Shown: piece by piece, positions 1-7,144 of the stretch
Layout: each line of letters starts with the position of its first letter
How positions within the stretch are numbered: position 1 is the first letter of the stretch
NCBI GenBank assembly: GCA_910577525.1
Contig: CAJTLI010000041.1
Span: 1 to 17,870 of the forward strand
Length of the DNA stretch: 17,870 nucleotides
From: an uncultured Oscillospiraceae bacterium
GTDB lineage: Bacteria > Bacillota > Clostridia > Oscillospirales > Oscillospiraceae
Direction: 5' to 3'
Made by a program: the position numbers and the translations under genes
Notes under the pieces: generated by a model
Told to the model about the DNA's origin: nothing
Seen by the model: only the letters and a program-made list of their open reading frames with translations
Databases searched by the model: none

Positions 1-227
1 CCGCTGCGCCCGCCTCCCGGAGCGTGACCGCCCCGCTGCCCGGCACCGTGCTGGATATCCGGGTGGCGGCGGGCCAGGCGGTAAAGGCCGGACAGATCGT
101 GGCCGCCATGGAGGCCATGAAGATGGAGCACGAGATCCCCTCCTCAGAGGACGGGACCGTGGCGCAGATTCTGGTGAATAAGGGCGATGTGGTGGAGACC
201 GGGGCGGTCCTCATCCAACTTCTTTGA
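1..227 (+). CDS. Biotin carboxyl carrier subunit of a decarboxylase/carboxylase (3' end, partial)
   Basis: The reading frame is open from the window edge (first full codon at base 3), so only the C-terminus is seen. It encodes a short Ala/Pro/Ser linker followed by a biotinyl-lipoyl domain of about 65 residues. The biotin attachment motif EAMKMEHE is intact; the biotinylated Lys is encoded at 120-122. The Gly/Val-rich hammerhead fold around it (PLPGTV, VAAGQAV, NKGDVVETG) is typical. An Ala/Pro-rich linker before the domain is characteristic of the gamma subunit (GcdC/MmdC type) of sodium-translocating decarboxylases, where the swinging biotin carries CO2 from the carboxyltransferase to the membrane beta subunit. 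gcdA begins 12 nt downstream with a strong RBS (GAGGAGGG), so the two are surely co-transcribed. By context it is the likely carrier of glutaconyl-CoA decarboxylase (gcdC). The missing N-terminus prevents excluding a pyruvate or oxaloacetate carboxylase carrier. Confidence 0.88.
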   Translation, partial: AAPASRSVTAPLPGTVLDIRVAAGQAVKAGQIVAAMEAMKMEHEIPSSEDGTVAQILVNKGDVVETGAVLIQLL

Positions 228-239
228 GGAGGGTCCGTC

Positions 240-2033
240 ATGGGAAATTATTCTATGCCCGGCTATTTCCAGGCCATGCCTGTGATCAAGGGACGGATGT
301 ACCGGCCGTCGCCGGAAAACGTCCAGCAGCTCAAAGCGGCGGAGCAGGCCGTCCGGGAGGAGGCCGCCAGACTGCTGGCCGCCGGCACCCCCGACGGGCA
401 GATCCACGCCAAAGGCCAGTACACGGCCATGGAGCGGATTTTGGAGCTGGTGGACGAGGGGTCCTTCTGCCCGCTCAACAGCCTCTATAACCCCGCCGGC
501 AACGACCAGGAGAAGATCGGCGTGGTCAACACCGGCGTGGTCAAGGGGCTGGGGCGCATCTCCGGCAAATGGGCGGTAATCATCGCCTCGGACAACAAAA
601 AAATGGCCGGGGCCTGGGTGGCGGGCCAGGCCGACAACCTGCTGCGGGGCAGCGACACCGCCAAGCTGCTGGGCATACCCCTTGTCTATATCCTCAACTG
701 CTCCGGCGTCAAGCTGGACGAGCAGGAAAAGGTCTATCCCAACCGCCGGGGCGGGGGCACCCCCTTCTACCGCAACGCCCAGCTGAATCAGCTCGGCGTC
801 CCCGTCCTTGTGGGCATCTACGGGACCAATCCCGCGGGGGGCGGCTATCACAGCATCAGCCCCACCATCCTCATCGCCCATGAGCGGGCCAATATGGCGG
901 TGGGCGGCGCGGGCATCGTGGGCGGCATGGACTCCAAGCCCTATGTGGACAGGGAGGGCGCTCAGGAGATGATGGACGCCACCCGGCGGATGAAAAACGA
1001 CCCGCCGGGCAGCGTCTCCGTCCACTACAGCGAGACCGGCTTTTTCCGGGAGGTGTACGCCGAGGAGTTCGGCGTGCTGGACGCGATTAAAAAGTATATG
1101 GACATGCTGCCCGCCTACGACCTGGACTTCTTCCGGGTGGACGCCCCCAAGGACCCGGCGGTTCAGGGCGAGGCGCTGTACGACATCCTGCCGATCAACC
1201 CCCGCCGCCCCTATGATATGTACAATGTGCTGGCCGCCCTTCTGGACGGCGGCGAGTTTATGGAGTACAAAAAGGGCTACGGCCCCGAGATGATCTGCGG
1301 GCTGGCCAAGGTGAACGGCCTTCTGGTGGGCGTGGTGGCAAACCAGCAGGGACCTCTGGCCATGCTGGGGTATACGGACTACCCCGAGTACCGGGGAAAG
1401 GGCGCGATGGGGCTGGGCGGGAAGCTGTACCGGCAGGGACTGATTAAAATGAACGAGTTCGTCACCCTGTGCGCCCGCGACCGCGTCCCCATGCTGTGGC
1501 TTCAGGACACCACGGGCATCGACGTGGACAACGAGGCGGAGAAAGCGGAGCTGCTTGGGCTGGGTCAGAGCCTGATCTATTCCATTCAGAGCAGCGGGCT
1601 GGCGATGATGGAGATCACCCTGCGCAAGGGCACCGCCGCGGCCCACTACGTGCTGGGCGGCCCCCAGGCCAACGACAACAATGTGTTCAGCCTGGGCACC
1701 GCGGCCACGGAGATCAACGTCATGTACGGCAAAACGGCGGCGGGGGCCATGTACAGCCGCCGCCTGGTGAAGGAGCAGGACGCGGGGAAGGACTTGCAGC
1801 CCACCATCGACAAGATGAACCAGCTTATCCAGCACTACATGGACACATCCAGGCCGGACTACTGCGCGAAGACGGGCATGGTGGACGAGATTGTGGAGCT
1901 GCCCAGGCTCCGGGACTATATTCTGGCCTTTACCAGCGCCGCCTATCAAAATCCCAAGAGCGTCTGCCCGGTCCATCAAATGCTCCTGCCCCGGGTCATC
2001 CGGGACGAGGGCGCGCGGGCCCGGCGGCAGTGA
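240..2033 (+). CDS. gcdA: Glutaconyl-CoA decarboxylase alpha subunit (carboxyltransferase)
   Basis: A 597-residue acyl-CoA carboxyltransferase with two crotonase-fold halves. The N-terminal half carries the Gly-rich segment GTNPAGGGYHS and AVGGAGIVGGMDSK; the C-terminal half carries LWLQDTTGIDV and YVLGGPQANDNNVF. It should move the carboxylate from the gamma carbon of glutaconyl-CoA to biotin on the carrier encoded just upstream, giving crotonyl-CoA; the membrane subunit then decarboxylates biotin and exports sodium. Length (about 590) and the N-terminal YSMPGYFQ signature fit GcdA (recalled from Acidaminococcus) better than the roughly 510-residue methylmalonyl-CoA or propionyl-CoA carboxyltransferases. 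The ATG at 240 has GAGGAGGG a few bases upstream. The next gene starts 15 nt after its stop. The membrane subunit (gcdB) is not in the window and may lie upstream. Function is by family resemblance; substrate assignment is likely but not proven. Confidence 0.88.
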   Translation: MGNYSMPGYFQAMPVIKGRMYRPSPENVQQLKAAEQAVREEAARLLAAGTPDGQIHAKGQYTAMERILELVDEGSFCPLNSLYNPAGNDQEKIGVVNTGVVKGLGRISGKWAVIIASDNKKMAGAWVAGQADNLLRGSDTAKLLGIPLVYILNCSGVKLDEQEKVYPNRRGGGTPFYRNAQLNQLGVPVLVGIYGTNPAGGGYHSISPTILIAHERANMAVGGAGIVGGMDSKPYVDREGAQEMMDATRRMKNDPPGSVSVHYSETGFFREVYAEEFGVLDAIKKYMDMLPAYDLDFFRVDAPKDPAVQGEALYDILPINPRRPYDMYNVLAALLDGGEFMEYKKGYGPEMICGLAKVNGLLVGVVANQQGPLAMLGYTDYPEYRGKGAMGLGGKLYRQGLIKMNEFVTLCARDRVPMLWLQDTTGIDVDNEAEKAELLGLGQSLIYSIQSSGLAMMEITLRKGTAAAHYVLGGPQANDNNVFSLGTAATEINVMYGKTAAGAMYSRRLVKEQDAGKDLQPTIDKMNQLIQHYMDTSRPDYCAKTGMVDEIVELPRLRDYILAFTSAAYQNPKSVCPVHQMLLPRVIRDEGARARRQ

Positions 2034-2048
2034 GGTCAGGGGGGCGGT

Positions 2049-2888
2049 ATGAAGCTGCGGCGAATAACGGCGCTGTATTTCAGCCCCACCGGCGGCACGA
2101 GGCGCGCCGCGCGCTTTGTGGCGGAGGACCTGACCCGGAGGCTGTCGCTGGAGACCCGGTTCATCGACCTCACCGGGCCGGAGGCCCGGAAGGAGGACCG
2201 CCGGTTTTGCGCGCAGGAGCTGGTGCTGGCGGCGGTTCCCGTGTACGCGGGCCGGATACCGAACAAGCTGCTGCCCGACCTGGAGCGGGGGCTGGCCGGC
2301 GGCGGCGCTCCCGCCATACCCATCTGCGTATTTGGGAACCGCAGCCCGGGCGGGGCGGTGTGGGAGCTGGCCCGCCTTTTGGAGCGCGGAGGATTCCGCC
2401 CGGTTGGGGCCGCCGCGTTTGTCAGCCACCACGCCTTTTCGGACCTGGTGGGGGCGGGGCGGCCGGACGAGGCCGACTGGGCCCAGATGCGGGAGTTTTC
2501 CGCCCGGGCGGCGGCCAGGCTGAGCGGGGACGGGCTTCCGCCGCCGCTGGACACGGGAGGGGGCGAGATCGGCCCGTACTACGTCCCGCTGAGGCAGGAC
2601 GGCTCGCCCGCCCAATTTTTAAAAGCGCGCCCCCTGACCGCCCGGGACCTGTGCGCCCAATGCGGCGCCTGCGCCGCGGCCTGCCCTATGGGGAGCATTG
2701 ACCCGGAGACCATGGAGGCCGCCGGCGTCTGCATCAAGTGCCAGGCGTGCGTGCGGCGCTGCCCCGCCGGCGCGAAATATTTTGCGGATCCCGATTTTCT
2801 GTCCCACGTGGCGATGCTGGAGCAGAACTGCCGGGGGCGGGCGGAAAACATGACCTTTTTTCCCGAGAGCTCAGACGCCCGGACATAA
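2049..2888 (+). CDS. EFR1-type flavodoxin/ferredoxin fusion protein
   Basis: A 279-residue cytoplasmic redox protein. Residues 1-160 form a flavodoxin-like domain with the FMN phosphate-binding loop FSPTGGTRRAA near residue 11 and VPVYAGRIP near 63-71. Residues 200-240 form a bacterial 2[4Fe-4S] ferredoxin domain with two full cysteine sets: C202, C205, C208, C212 and C228, C231, C234, C238 (CxxCxxCxxxCP twice). This architecture is the EFR1 family, common in gut Clostridia and of unknown physiological partner. It should shuttle low-potential electrons between FMN and ferredoxin clusters. It follows gcdA by 15 nt, with a G-rich RBS before ATG 2049, and precedes a strong terminator, so it probably belongs to the same transcript. 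A role in electron supply to the glutaconyl/crotonyl-CoA branch is an inference from position only. Confidence 0.85.
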   Translation: MKLRRITALYFSPTGGTRRAARFVAEDLTRRLSLETRFIDLTGPEARKEDRRFCAQELVLAAVPVYAGRIPNKLLPDLERGLAGGGAPAIPICVFGNRSPGGAVWELARLLERGGFRPVGAAAFVSHHAFSDLVGAGRPDEADWAQMREFSARAAARLSGDGLPPPLDTGGGEIGPYYVPLRQDGSPAQFLKARPLTARDLCAQCGACAAACPMGSIDPETMEAAGVCIKCQACVRRCPAGAKYFADPDFLSHVAMLEQNCRGRAENMTFFPESSDART

Positions 2889-2931
2889 AAAACAGACGGC
2901 GCGCGGATCATACCGCGCGCCGTCTGTTTTT
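2888..2931. terminator. Bidirectional intrinsic terminator between EFR1 gene and DUF815 gene
   Basis: A perfect 14-bp GC-rich stem (CAGACGGCGCGCGG, 2893-2906, with CCGCGCGCCGTCTG, 2913-2926) has a 6-nt loop. It is flanked by A5 on the left and T5 on the right, so each strand has a U-tract after the hairpin. It starts within the TAA stop of the EFR1 gene and also serves the DUF815 gene arriving from the other side. Confidence 0.93.
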
Positions 2932-2982
2932 GGAACCCGCGCCCATGGCCGGAACCGGCCGGGCGGCGGGTTGAGGCTGCGC

Positions 2983-4176
2983 TCAGAGCGACAGGATGAA
3001 TTGCAGCGCGGTCCGGGGCGTCTGGGCCCCGTGGAACCGCTCCCAGGCCACCGCCTGCCGGTGGAGCTCCTCCCGGTCCAGGGCAACCCCGTTTTGGTCC
3101 GCCAGCATATCCACCAGGGCCAGGAATTCAGCTTTGTTCAGCCCCTGGAACAGCACCCGGGAGCCGAACCGGTCGGCCAGGGAGGTCTTTTCCCGGATGG
3201 TCTCGGACCGGTCCATCTCGTCCCCGGCCCGCTCGGAGATGGTCTGGCGCACCAGGTGGCGGCGGTTGGAGGTGGCGTAGACCGCCACGTTCCGGGGCCT
3301 GCGCTCCACGCCCCCCTCCAGGATGGTTTTAAGTACGGAATATGTAGGGTCGTCCCGGTCGAAGGTCAAATCATCGATGAACACGATGAACTTCTGCCGC
3401 CGCCCGTCCAGCTTTCGGATGAGGGCGGGCAGCCCCCCCAGATTCTCCTTGTCCGCCTCAATGAGCCGCAGCTCCTCCATGCCGGGCAGGGTGAGCAGGT
3501 GCTTCACGGTGGCGGATTTGCCCGTGCCGCTCTCGCCGTAGAGGAGCACGTTGTTCACATACCGGCCCTCCATGAGCAGGCGGGTGTTGCGCTCCACCTC
3601 GGCCCGCTGCTCCTCATAGCCCAGCAGCTCCTCCGAGGAGGGGCAGTCCGGGCGGGCCACCGGGACCAGGACCCCGTTTTCCCACACAAAGGCCCGGTAG
3701 CGGGCGAACTGGCCCGCCCCCTCCCGGCGGTAGGCGGCGGTGAGCTGCTCAAAGGAGAAGGGCACCCCCCGCTGCCACCGGGGCAGGGAGGTGAGCACCC
3801 CCTGATAGTCGCTGTCCAGCAGCCGGCTCAGGTGGGCCAGCCATTTGTCGCAGTCCACGCTGGCCATCAACTCAAAGGCGGAGATGTCCAGCCGGGCCGC
3901 CTTTTCCAGGGCCGGGTCCTGCCCGCCCTCCTCGGCCAGGCGGGGGTAGGGCCCCTCGGACCAGCGCAGGGCCTCTCCCAGCCAGTGGCCCAGGCCGGGC
4001 TGGCCCTCCACCCGGAGCCGGTAAAACAGGTCGGTGTAGGCCTCCAGCCCGCCCAGGCCGTCCCCGTGGGCGGCGCTGGTGAGCAGCCGGAGCGCCGCCT
4101 CCATCACCGGCCGCTCCAGCACATCTTTATAGGCCGTCACGCCCCGCAGGGCGGTCAGCACTGCTTTTACATTCAT
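2983..4176 (-). CDS. DUF815-family AAA+ ATP-binding protein
   Basis: A 397-residue P-loop ATPase of the DUF815 family. The first roughly 200 residues are a family-specific helical region. The AAA+ core follows: Walker A GESGTGKS near 214-221, Walker B FIVFIDDL near 263-270, sensor-1 ATSNRRHL near 301-308, and an arginine-finger-like ADRFGSRVLF near 334-343. I start it at ATG 4176 because GGAGGG lies 7 nt upstream; the frame stays open to 4218, but that start has no RBS and would lie upstream of the transcription start predicted from the promoter at 4198-4226. Family function is not established; members resemble DnaA/ClpX-like remodelling ATPases. No membrane segment or signal peptide is visible. 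The gene stands alone, convergent with the EFR1 gene and divergent from the Nudix gene. Confidence 0.88.
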   Translation of the reverse strand: MNVKAVLTALRGVTAYKDVLERPVMEAALRLLTSAAHGDGLGGLEAYTDLFYRLRVEGQPGLGHWLGEALRWSEGPYPRLAEEGGQDPALEKAARLDISAFELMASVDCDKWLAHLSRLLDSDYQGVLTSLPRWQRGVPFSFEQLTAAYRREGAGQFARYRAFVWENGVLVPVARPDCPSSEELLGYEEQRAEVERNTRLLMEGRYVNNVLLYGESGTGKSATVKHLLTLPGMEELRLIEADKENLGGLPALIRKLDGRRQKFIVFIDDLTFDRDDPTYSVLKTILEGGVERRPRNVAVYATSNRRHLVRQTISERAGDEMDRSETIREKTSLADRFGSRVLFQGLNKAEFLALVDMLADQNGVALDREELHRQAVAWERFHGAQTPRTALQFILSL

Positions 4177-4197
4177 GGAAATCCCTCCAGTGGGGAT

Positions 4198-4226
4198 ATT
4201 ATACGGTATGGGGCGCAAAATGACAA
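4198..4226 (-). promoter_or_regulatory. Sigma-A promoter of the DUF815 gene
   Basis: On the - strand, TTGTCA (4226-4221) is followed after exactly 17 bp by TATAAT (4203-4198). This is nearly consensus and predicts a transcript starting about 15 nt before the DUF815 start codon at 4176. Confidence 0.82.
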
Positions 4227-4281
4227 TCCCCGAATTCTCCGGGAAAATATGACTTTTTTGCTTTCTATTTTCTCCGCGGTG

Positions 4282-4290
4282 TGGTAAAAT
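4282..4290 (+). promoter_or_regulatory. Extended -10 promoter of the Nudix-walRK operon (candidate)
   Basis: TGGTAAAAT fits an extended -10 element (TGnTATAAT). No good -35 sits 17 bp upstream (TTTCTA), which is tolerated for extended -10 promoters. It predicts initiation near 4297 and a leader of roughly 85 nt before the Nudix gene. It is back to back with the DUF815 promoter. Confidence 0.5.
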
Positions 4291-4305
4291 GTCTGGACAT
4301 AGGGG

Positions 4306-4363
4306 GGGCTCTGAGAAGCGCCGCAGGCGGCTGCTTCAGAGGCCCAACAGGAAAAATCATCCT
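4306..4363 (+). promoter_or_regulatory. Structured 5' leader of the Nudix gene
   Basis: A long hairpin spans 4306-4345. GGG (4306-4308) pairs CCC (4343-4345), CTCT (4309-4312) pairs AGAG (4338-4341), GAAGC (4315-4319) pairs GCTTC (4333-4337), and GCCG (4320-4323) pairs CGGC (4328-4331) around a CAGG tetraloop, with small bulges GA, T and G. A second small hairpin, CAGGA (4348-4352) with TCCTG (4359-4363), follows just before the RBS GGGAGG (4367-4372). There is no U-tract, so it is not a simple terminator. It may be a cis-regulatory RNA or only a stabilising leader; no known riboswitch consensus is recognised. Confidence 0.45.
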
Positions 4364-4382
4364 GCCGGGAGGTATCCGATCC

Positions 4383-4931
4383 ATGGATTTGACAGAGAAA
4401 ACATTGTCCAGCCAGCAGATTTTTGACGGAAGGCTGTTGAAGGTTTACCGGGACCAGGTCGGGCTGGCCAACGGGGACACCTCCGTCCGGGAGTTTGTCC
4501 ACCACCCCGGCGGGGCGGCGGTGGTGGCCCTGGACGGCGAGGGGAACGTCTACCTGGAGCGCCAGTTCCGCTATCCCTACCGCAAGGTGGTCACGGAGAT
4601 CCCCGCGGGCAAGCTGGAGCCGGGGGAGGACCCGGCGGACGCCATCCGGCGGGAGCTGAGCGAGGAGATCGGCGCCGAGGCGGGCCGCTGGGACGCGCTG
4701 GGCTATATCATGCCCAGCGTGGGCTACACCGACGAGATGCTCTACCTGTATCTGGCCCGGGACCTGACCTTCGGGGACCGGCACCTGGACAGCGACGAGT
4801 TTTTGGAGCCCTTCAAGCTGCCTTTCGCCGAGGCGCTGGCCCGGGCGGCGGACGGGCGGCTCAGCGACGGCAAGACGGTGGCCGCCCTGTTCCGGGCGGA
4901 GCGGCTCATGCGGGAGGAGCAGAATGGGTAA
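4383..4931 (+). CDS. Nudix hydrolase, ADP-ribose pyrophosphatase type
   Basis: A 182-residue protein with a complete Nudix box near residues 76-98 (G x5 E x7 RELSEE x G), seen as GKLEPGEDPA followed by RRELSEEIGA. The beta strand before it (EFVHHPGGAAVVAL) and the FRYPYRKVVTEIPAGKLE segment are typical of NudF/YqkG ADP-ribose pyrophosphatases, which cleave ADP-ribose to AMP and ribose 5-phosphate. ATG 4383 is chosen because GGGAGG lies upstream and the conserved N-terminus (LSSQQIFDGRLLKVYRD) starts there; an open GTG at 4281 would fall inside the promoter. The stop overlaps the walR start by 8 nt, so translation is coupled. Substrate is inferred from family resemblance. Confidence 0.9.
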   Translation: MDLTEKTLSSQQIFDGRLLKVYRDQVGLANGDTSVREFVHHPGGAAVVALDGEGNVYLERQFRYPYRKVVTEIPAGKLEPGEDPADAIRRELSEEIGAEAGRWDALGYIMPSVGYTDEMLYLYLARDLTFGDRHLDSDEFLEPFKLPFAEALARAADGRLSDGKTVAALFRAERLMREEQNG

Positions 4932-5640
4932 GAAAATCCTTGTGGTGGAGGACGAGCGGAACATCGTGGACATCCTCACCTTTAACCTCCGGCGGGAGGG
5001 ATACGATACCCTGGAGGCCCTGGACGGCGCGTCGGGCCTGCGGCTTGCCCTGGAGGAGGACCCGGACCTGATCCTGCTGGATCTGATGCTGCCCAAGCTG
5101 GACGGGTTTCAGGTGTGCCGGAAGCTCCGGGAGCAGGGCAGGGCCACCCCCATCATCATGCTGACGGCCCGGGAGGAGGAGACGGACAAGGTGCTGGGGC
5201 TGGAGCTGGGGGCGGACGACTATATCACCAAGCCCTTCTCCATGCGGGAGCTGCTGGCCCGGGTGAAGAGCAACATCCGCCGCACGGAGATGCTGGTTCA
5301 GGCCGGCGGCAGGCCCGCCGGAAACCGGCTGGAGCTGGGCCGGGTGCAGGTGGACACCGACACCATGATCGTCTATAAGGACGGCGAGGCCCTGGACCTG
5401 ACCCAGCGGGAGTATGAGCTGGTCAAGACCCTGGCCTCCGCCCGGGGCCAGGCTGTGTCCCGGGAGTCGCTGATGGAGCAGGTCTGGAATTACGAGGGCT
5501 ACGTGGGCGACGTGCGGGCGGTGGACGTGGCCATCCGCCGCCTGCGGGAGAAGCTGGAGGACGACCCCGCCGCCCCCGAGTTTATTGTGACGCGCCGGGG
5601 GCTGGGATACGCGTTTGGCAGAAGCGCGGAGCCGTCGTAA
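4924..5640 (+). CDS. walR: OmpR/PhoB-family response regulator, WalR-like
   Basis: A 238-residue regulator. The receiver domain (1-120) has the acidic pocket VVEDE (8-12), phosphoacceptor D53 in LILLDLMLPKLDG, T81 and K103 (TKPF). The C-terminal winged-helix DNA-binding domain (about 135-235) ends with the typical GDVRAVDVAIRRLREKLE and RRGLGYAF. The ATG lies inside the end of the Nudix gene with the RBS GGGAGGAG just upstream. WalR controls cell-wall hydrolase and peptidoglycan remodelling genes in Firmicutes. The identification rests on the following histidine kinase plus yycH and yycI, a cluster diagnostic for WalRK; by sequence alone a PhoP-type regulator would be equally possible. Confidence 0.88.
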   Translation: MGKKILVVEDERNIVDILTFNLRREGYDTLEALDGASGLRLALEEDPDLILLDLMLPKLDGFQVCRKLREQGRATPIIMLTAREEETDKVLGLELGADDYITKPFSMRELLARVKSNIRRTEMLVQAGGRPAGNRLELGRVQVDTDTMIVYKDGEALDLTQREYELVKTLASARGQAVSRESLMEQVWNYEGYVGDVRAVDVAIRRLREKLEDDPAAPEFIVTRRGLGYAFGRSAEPS

Positions 5641-5674
5641 GCGGCGTGGCATTGACAGGAAAGGAGAACCCGCC

Positions 5675-7144
5675 ATGCGCCGCAGCCTTCACATCAAGCT
5701 GGTGCTCATCATGGTGCTGCTCATCGTATCGCTGATGGTGGTGGTGGGCGCGTTCCTGATGAACTCCGTCACCGGCTACTATATCAACGACTTCTACCAG
5801 CAGATCGCCGACGCCTTCGGCCAGGACAACGTGGATTTCGTCCGGAACCTCCAGACCGTCACCGAGGAGGGGGAGGACGGCGCGGCCATGGTGAGGGAGG
5901 TGCTGAACGCCTACGCGTGGGTGCTGGGGGTGGACCGGCGCAACCGCAACTTCTATGTGCTGGACGGGACCACCGGGCGGTGCCTGGGGGGGTCCGCGCC
6001 GGAGCCGGAGGGCGGGCTGGGCGTCACCCCCAACATCTCCACCGCCCTGCTGGGGACGCCGGGCTTTGACAGCAGCGTCACCGCCGACTATATGGACGCC
6101 GCCATCCCCATTACCCGGGGGGGGCAGCCCTATATCGTCTATATTCTGGACAGCCGGGAGACCGTCCGCAGCCTCAACGGGTCGATGTTCAGCCTTATTA
6201 TCGAGGCGCTGGTGCTGGGTCTGGTCATCTCCGTCCTGCTGTCCTTCCTGCTGTCCAAAACCATGGTCAATCCCCTCCAGCGGCTCACCGACGGCATTGA
6301 GGAGGTGGCCCGGGGGGACTTCTCCCGCAAGCTGGAGGTGACCTCCGGCGACGAGATCGGCCAGCTCACCGCCAGCTTCAACGCCATGGCCCGGCAGCTG
6401 GAGACCAACATCGCCGAGCTGGAAAAGGCGGAGCAGCAGCGCAAGGACTTCGTGGCCAACGTGTCCCACGAGCTTCGCACGCCGCTGACCAACATCAAGA
6501 GCTACGCCGAGACCCTGGCCGACGGCGGCGACCTGCCGCCGGAGATGCGCAGCCGCTTCCTGGGGGTCATCCTCAACGAGTCCGACCGCATGGCCCACAT
6601 CCTCCAGGACCTGCTCACCCTGTCCCGGTTCGACTCCAGGCGGGATGAGCTGCGCCTGACCCGGTTTCCCTTTGCCCAGGTGGTGGACGACACCTATCAG
6701 GCCATCCGGATGGACGCCCAGAACCACGCCCACAGGGTGGAGCTGGACCTGCCCGGCAGTCTGCCCGAGGTGCGGGCGGACCGGGAGCGGATCATGCAGG
6801 TGATGATGAACATCATCTCCAACGCCATCAAGTACACCCCCGACGGGGGCCGGATCCGCATCTCCGCCGGGCAGGCCGGGGACAGCGTCTGGATGGAGGT
6901 GGACGATAACGGCATCGGCATCCCCGAGGGAGACCGGGACCGCATTTTCGAGCGGTTTTACCGGGTGGATAAGGCCCGCTCCCGCCAATCCGGAGGTACG
7001 GGGCTGGGGCTGTCCATCGCCCAGGAGATCATGCGCCGCCACGAGGGAAAGCTGTACCTGGTGGACAAGGCGGAGCCGGGCCTGACCATCCGCATGGAGC
7101 TGCCCCTCCGGGGCCCCCGGGAGGAGGCCGCCCATGAGGAATAA
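5675..7144 (+). CDS. walK: Membrane sensor histidine kinase, WalK-like
   Basis: A 489-residue kinase. TM1 is at about 8-30, an extracytoplasmic sensor domain of about 140 residues follows (with QPYIVYILDSRE, PAS/Cache-like), and TM2 lies at about 171-194. HAMP (195-247) ends in DEIGQLTASFNAMARQLE. HisKA carries the phosphorylated H265 in FVANVSHELRTPL. The ATPase has N-box NIISNAIKYTPDG (379-391), G1 DNGIGI (411-416), F-box FERFYR (425-430) and G2 GGTGLGL (440-446). All catalytic motifs are intact. Unlike Bacillus WalK (about 610 residues), there is no cytoplasmic PAS domain between HAMP and HisKA, as is common in anaerobes. ATG 5675 is preceded 8 nt upstream by AAGGAG. It overlaps yycH by 11 nt. 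Role: cell-wall homeostasis together with WalR. Confidence 0.9.
   Translation: MRRSLHIKLVLIMVLLIVSLMVVVGAFLMNSVTGYYINDFYQQIADAFGQDNVDFVRNLQTVTEEGEDGAAMVREVLNAYAWVLGVDRRNRNFYVLDGTTGRCLGGSAPEPEGGLGVTPNISTALLGTPGFDSSVTADYMDAAIPITRGGQPYIVYILDSRETVRSLNGSMFSLIIEALVLGLVISVLLSFLLSKTMVNPLQRLTDGIEEVARGDFSRKLEVTSGDEIGQLTASFNAMARQLETNIAELEKAEQQRKDFVANVSHELRTPLTNIKSYAETLADGGDLPPEMRSRFLGVILNESDRMAHILQDLLTLSRFDSRRDELRLTRFPFAQVVDDTYQAIRMDAQNHAHRVELDLPGSLPEVRADRERIMQVMMNIISNAIKYTPDGGRIRISAGQAGDSVWMEVDDNGIGIPEGDRDRIFERFYRVDKARSRQSGGTGLGLSIAQEIMRRHEGKLYLVDKAEPGLTIRMELPLRGPREEAAHEE

Noticed and set aside
240..2033. Methylmalonyl-CoA or propionyl-CoA carboxyltransferase
   Set aside because: The protein is about 80 residues too long, and the N-terminal YSMPGYFQ region is GcdA-like.
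144..2615. An 823-codon open frame on the - strand opposite gcdA and the EFR1 gene
   Set aside because: It has Pro/Arg/His-rich composition typical of antisense frames in GC-rich DNA, no recognisable domain, and lies fully over two well-identified + strand genes.
2971..4287. A 438-codon + strand frame opposite the DUF815 gene
   Set aside because: The - strand frame carries intact AAA+ motifs, an RBS and a near-consensus promoter. The + frame is low-complexity Gly/Pro/Gln-rich and starts beside a terminator.
4306..4382. TPP riboswitch, suggested by CTGAGA in the Nudix leader
   Set aside because: The second TPP-conserved half (CTGAT...GTAGGGA) is missing and CTGAGA sits within a stem.
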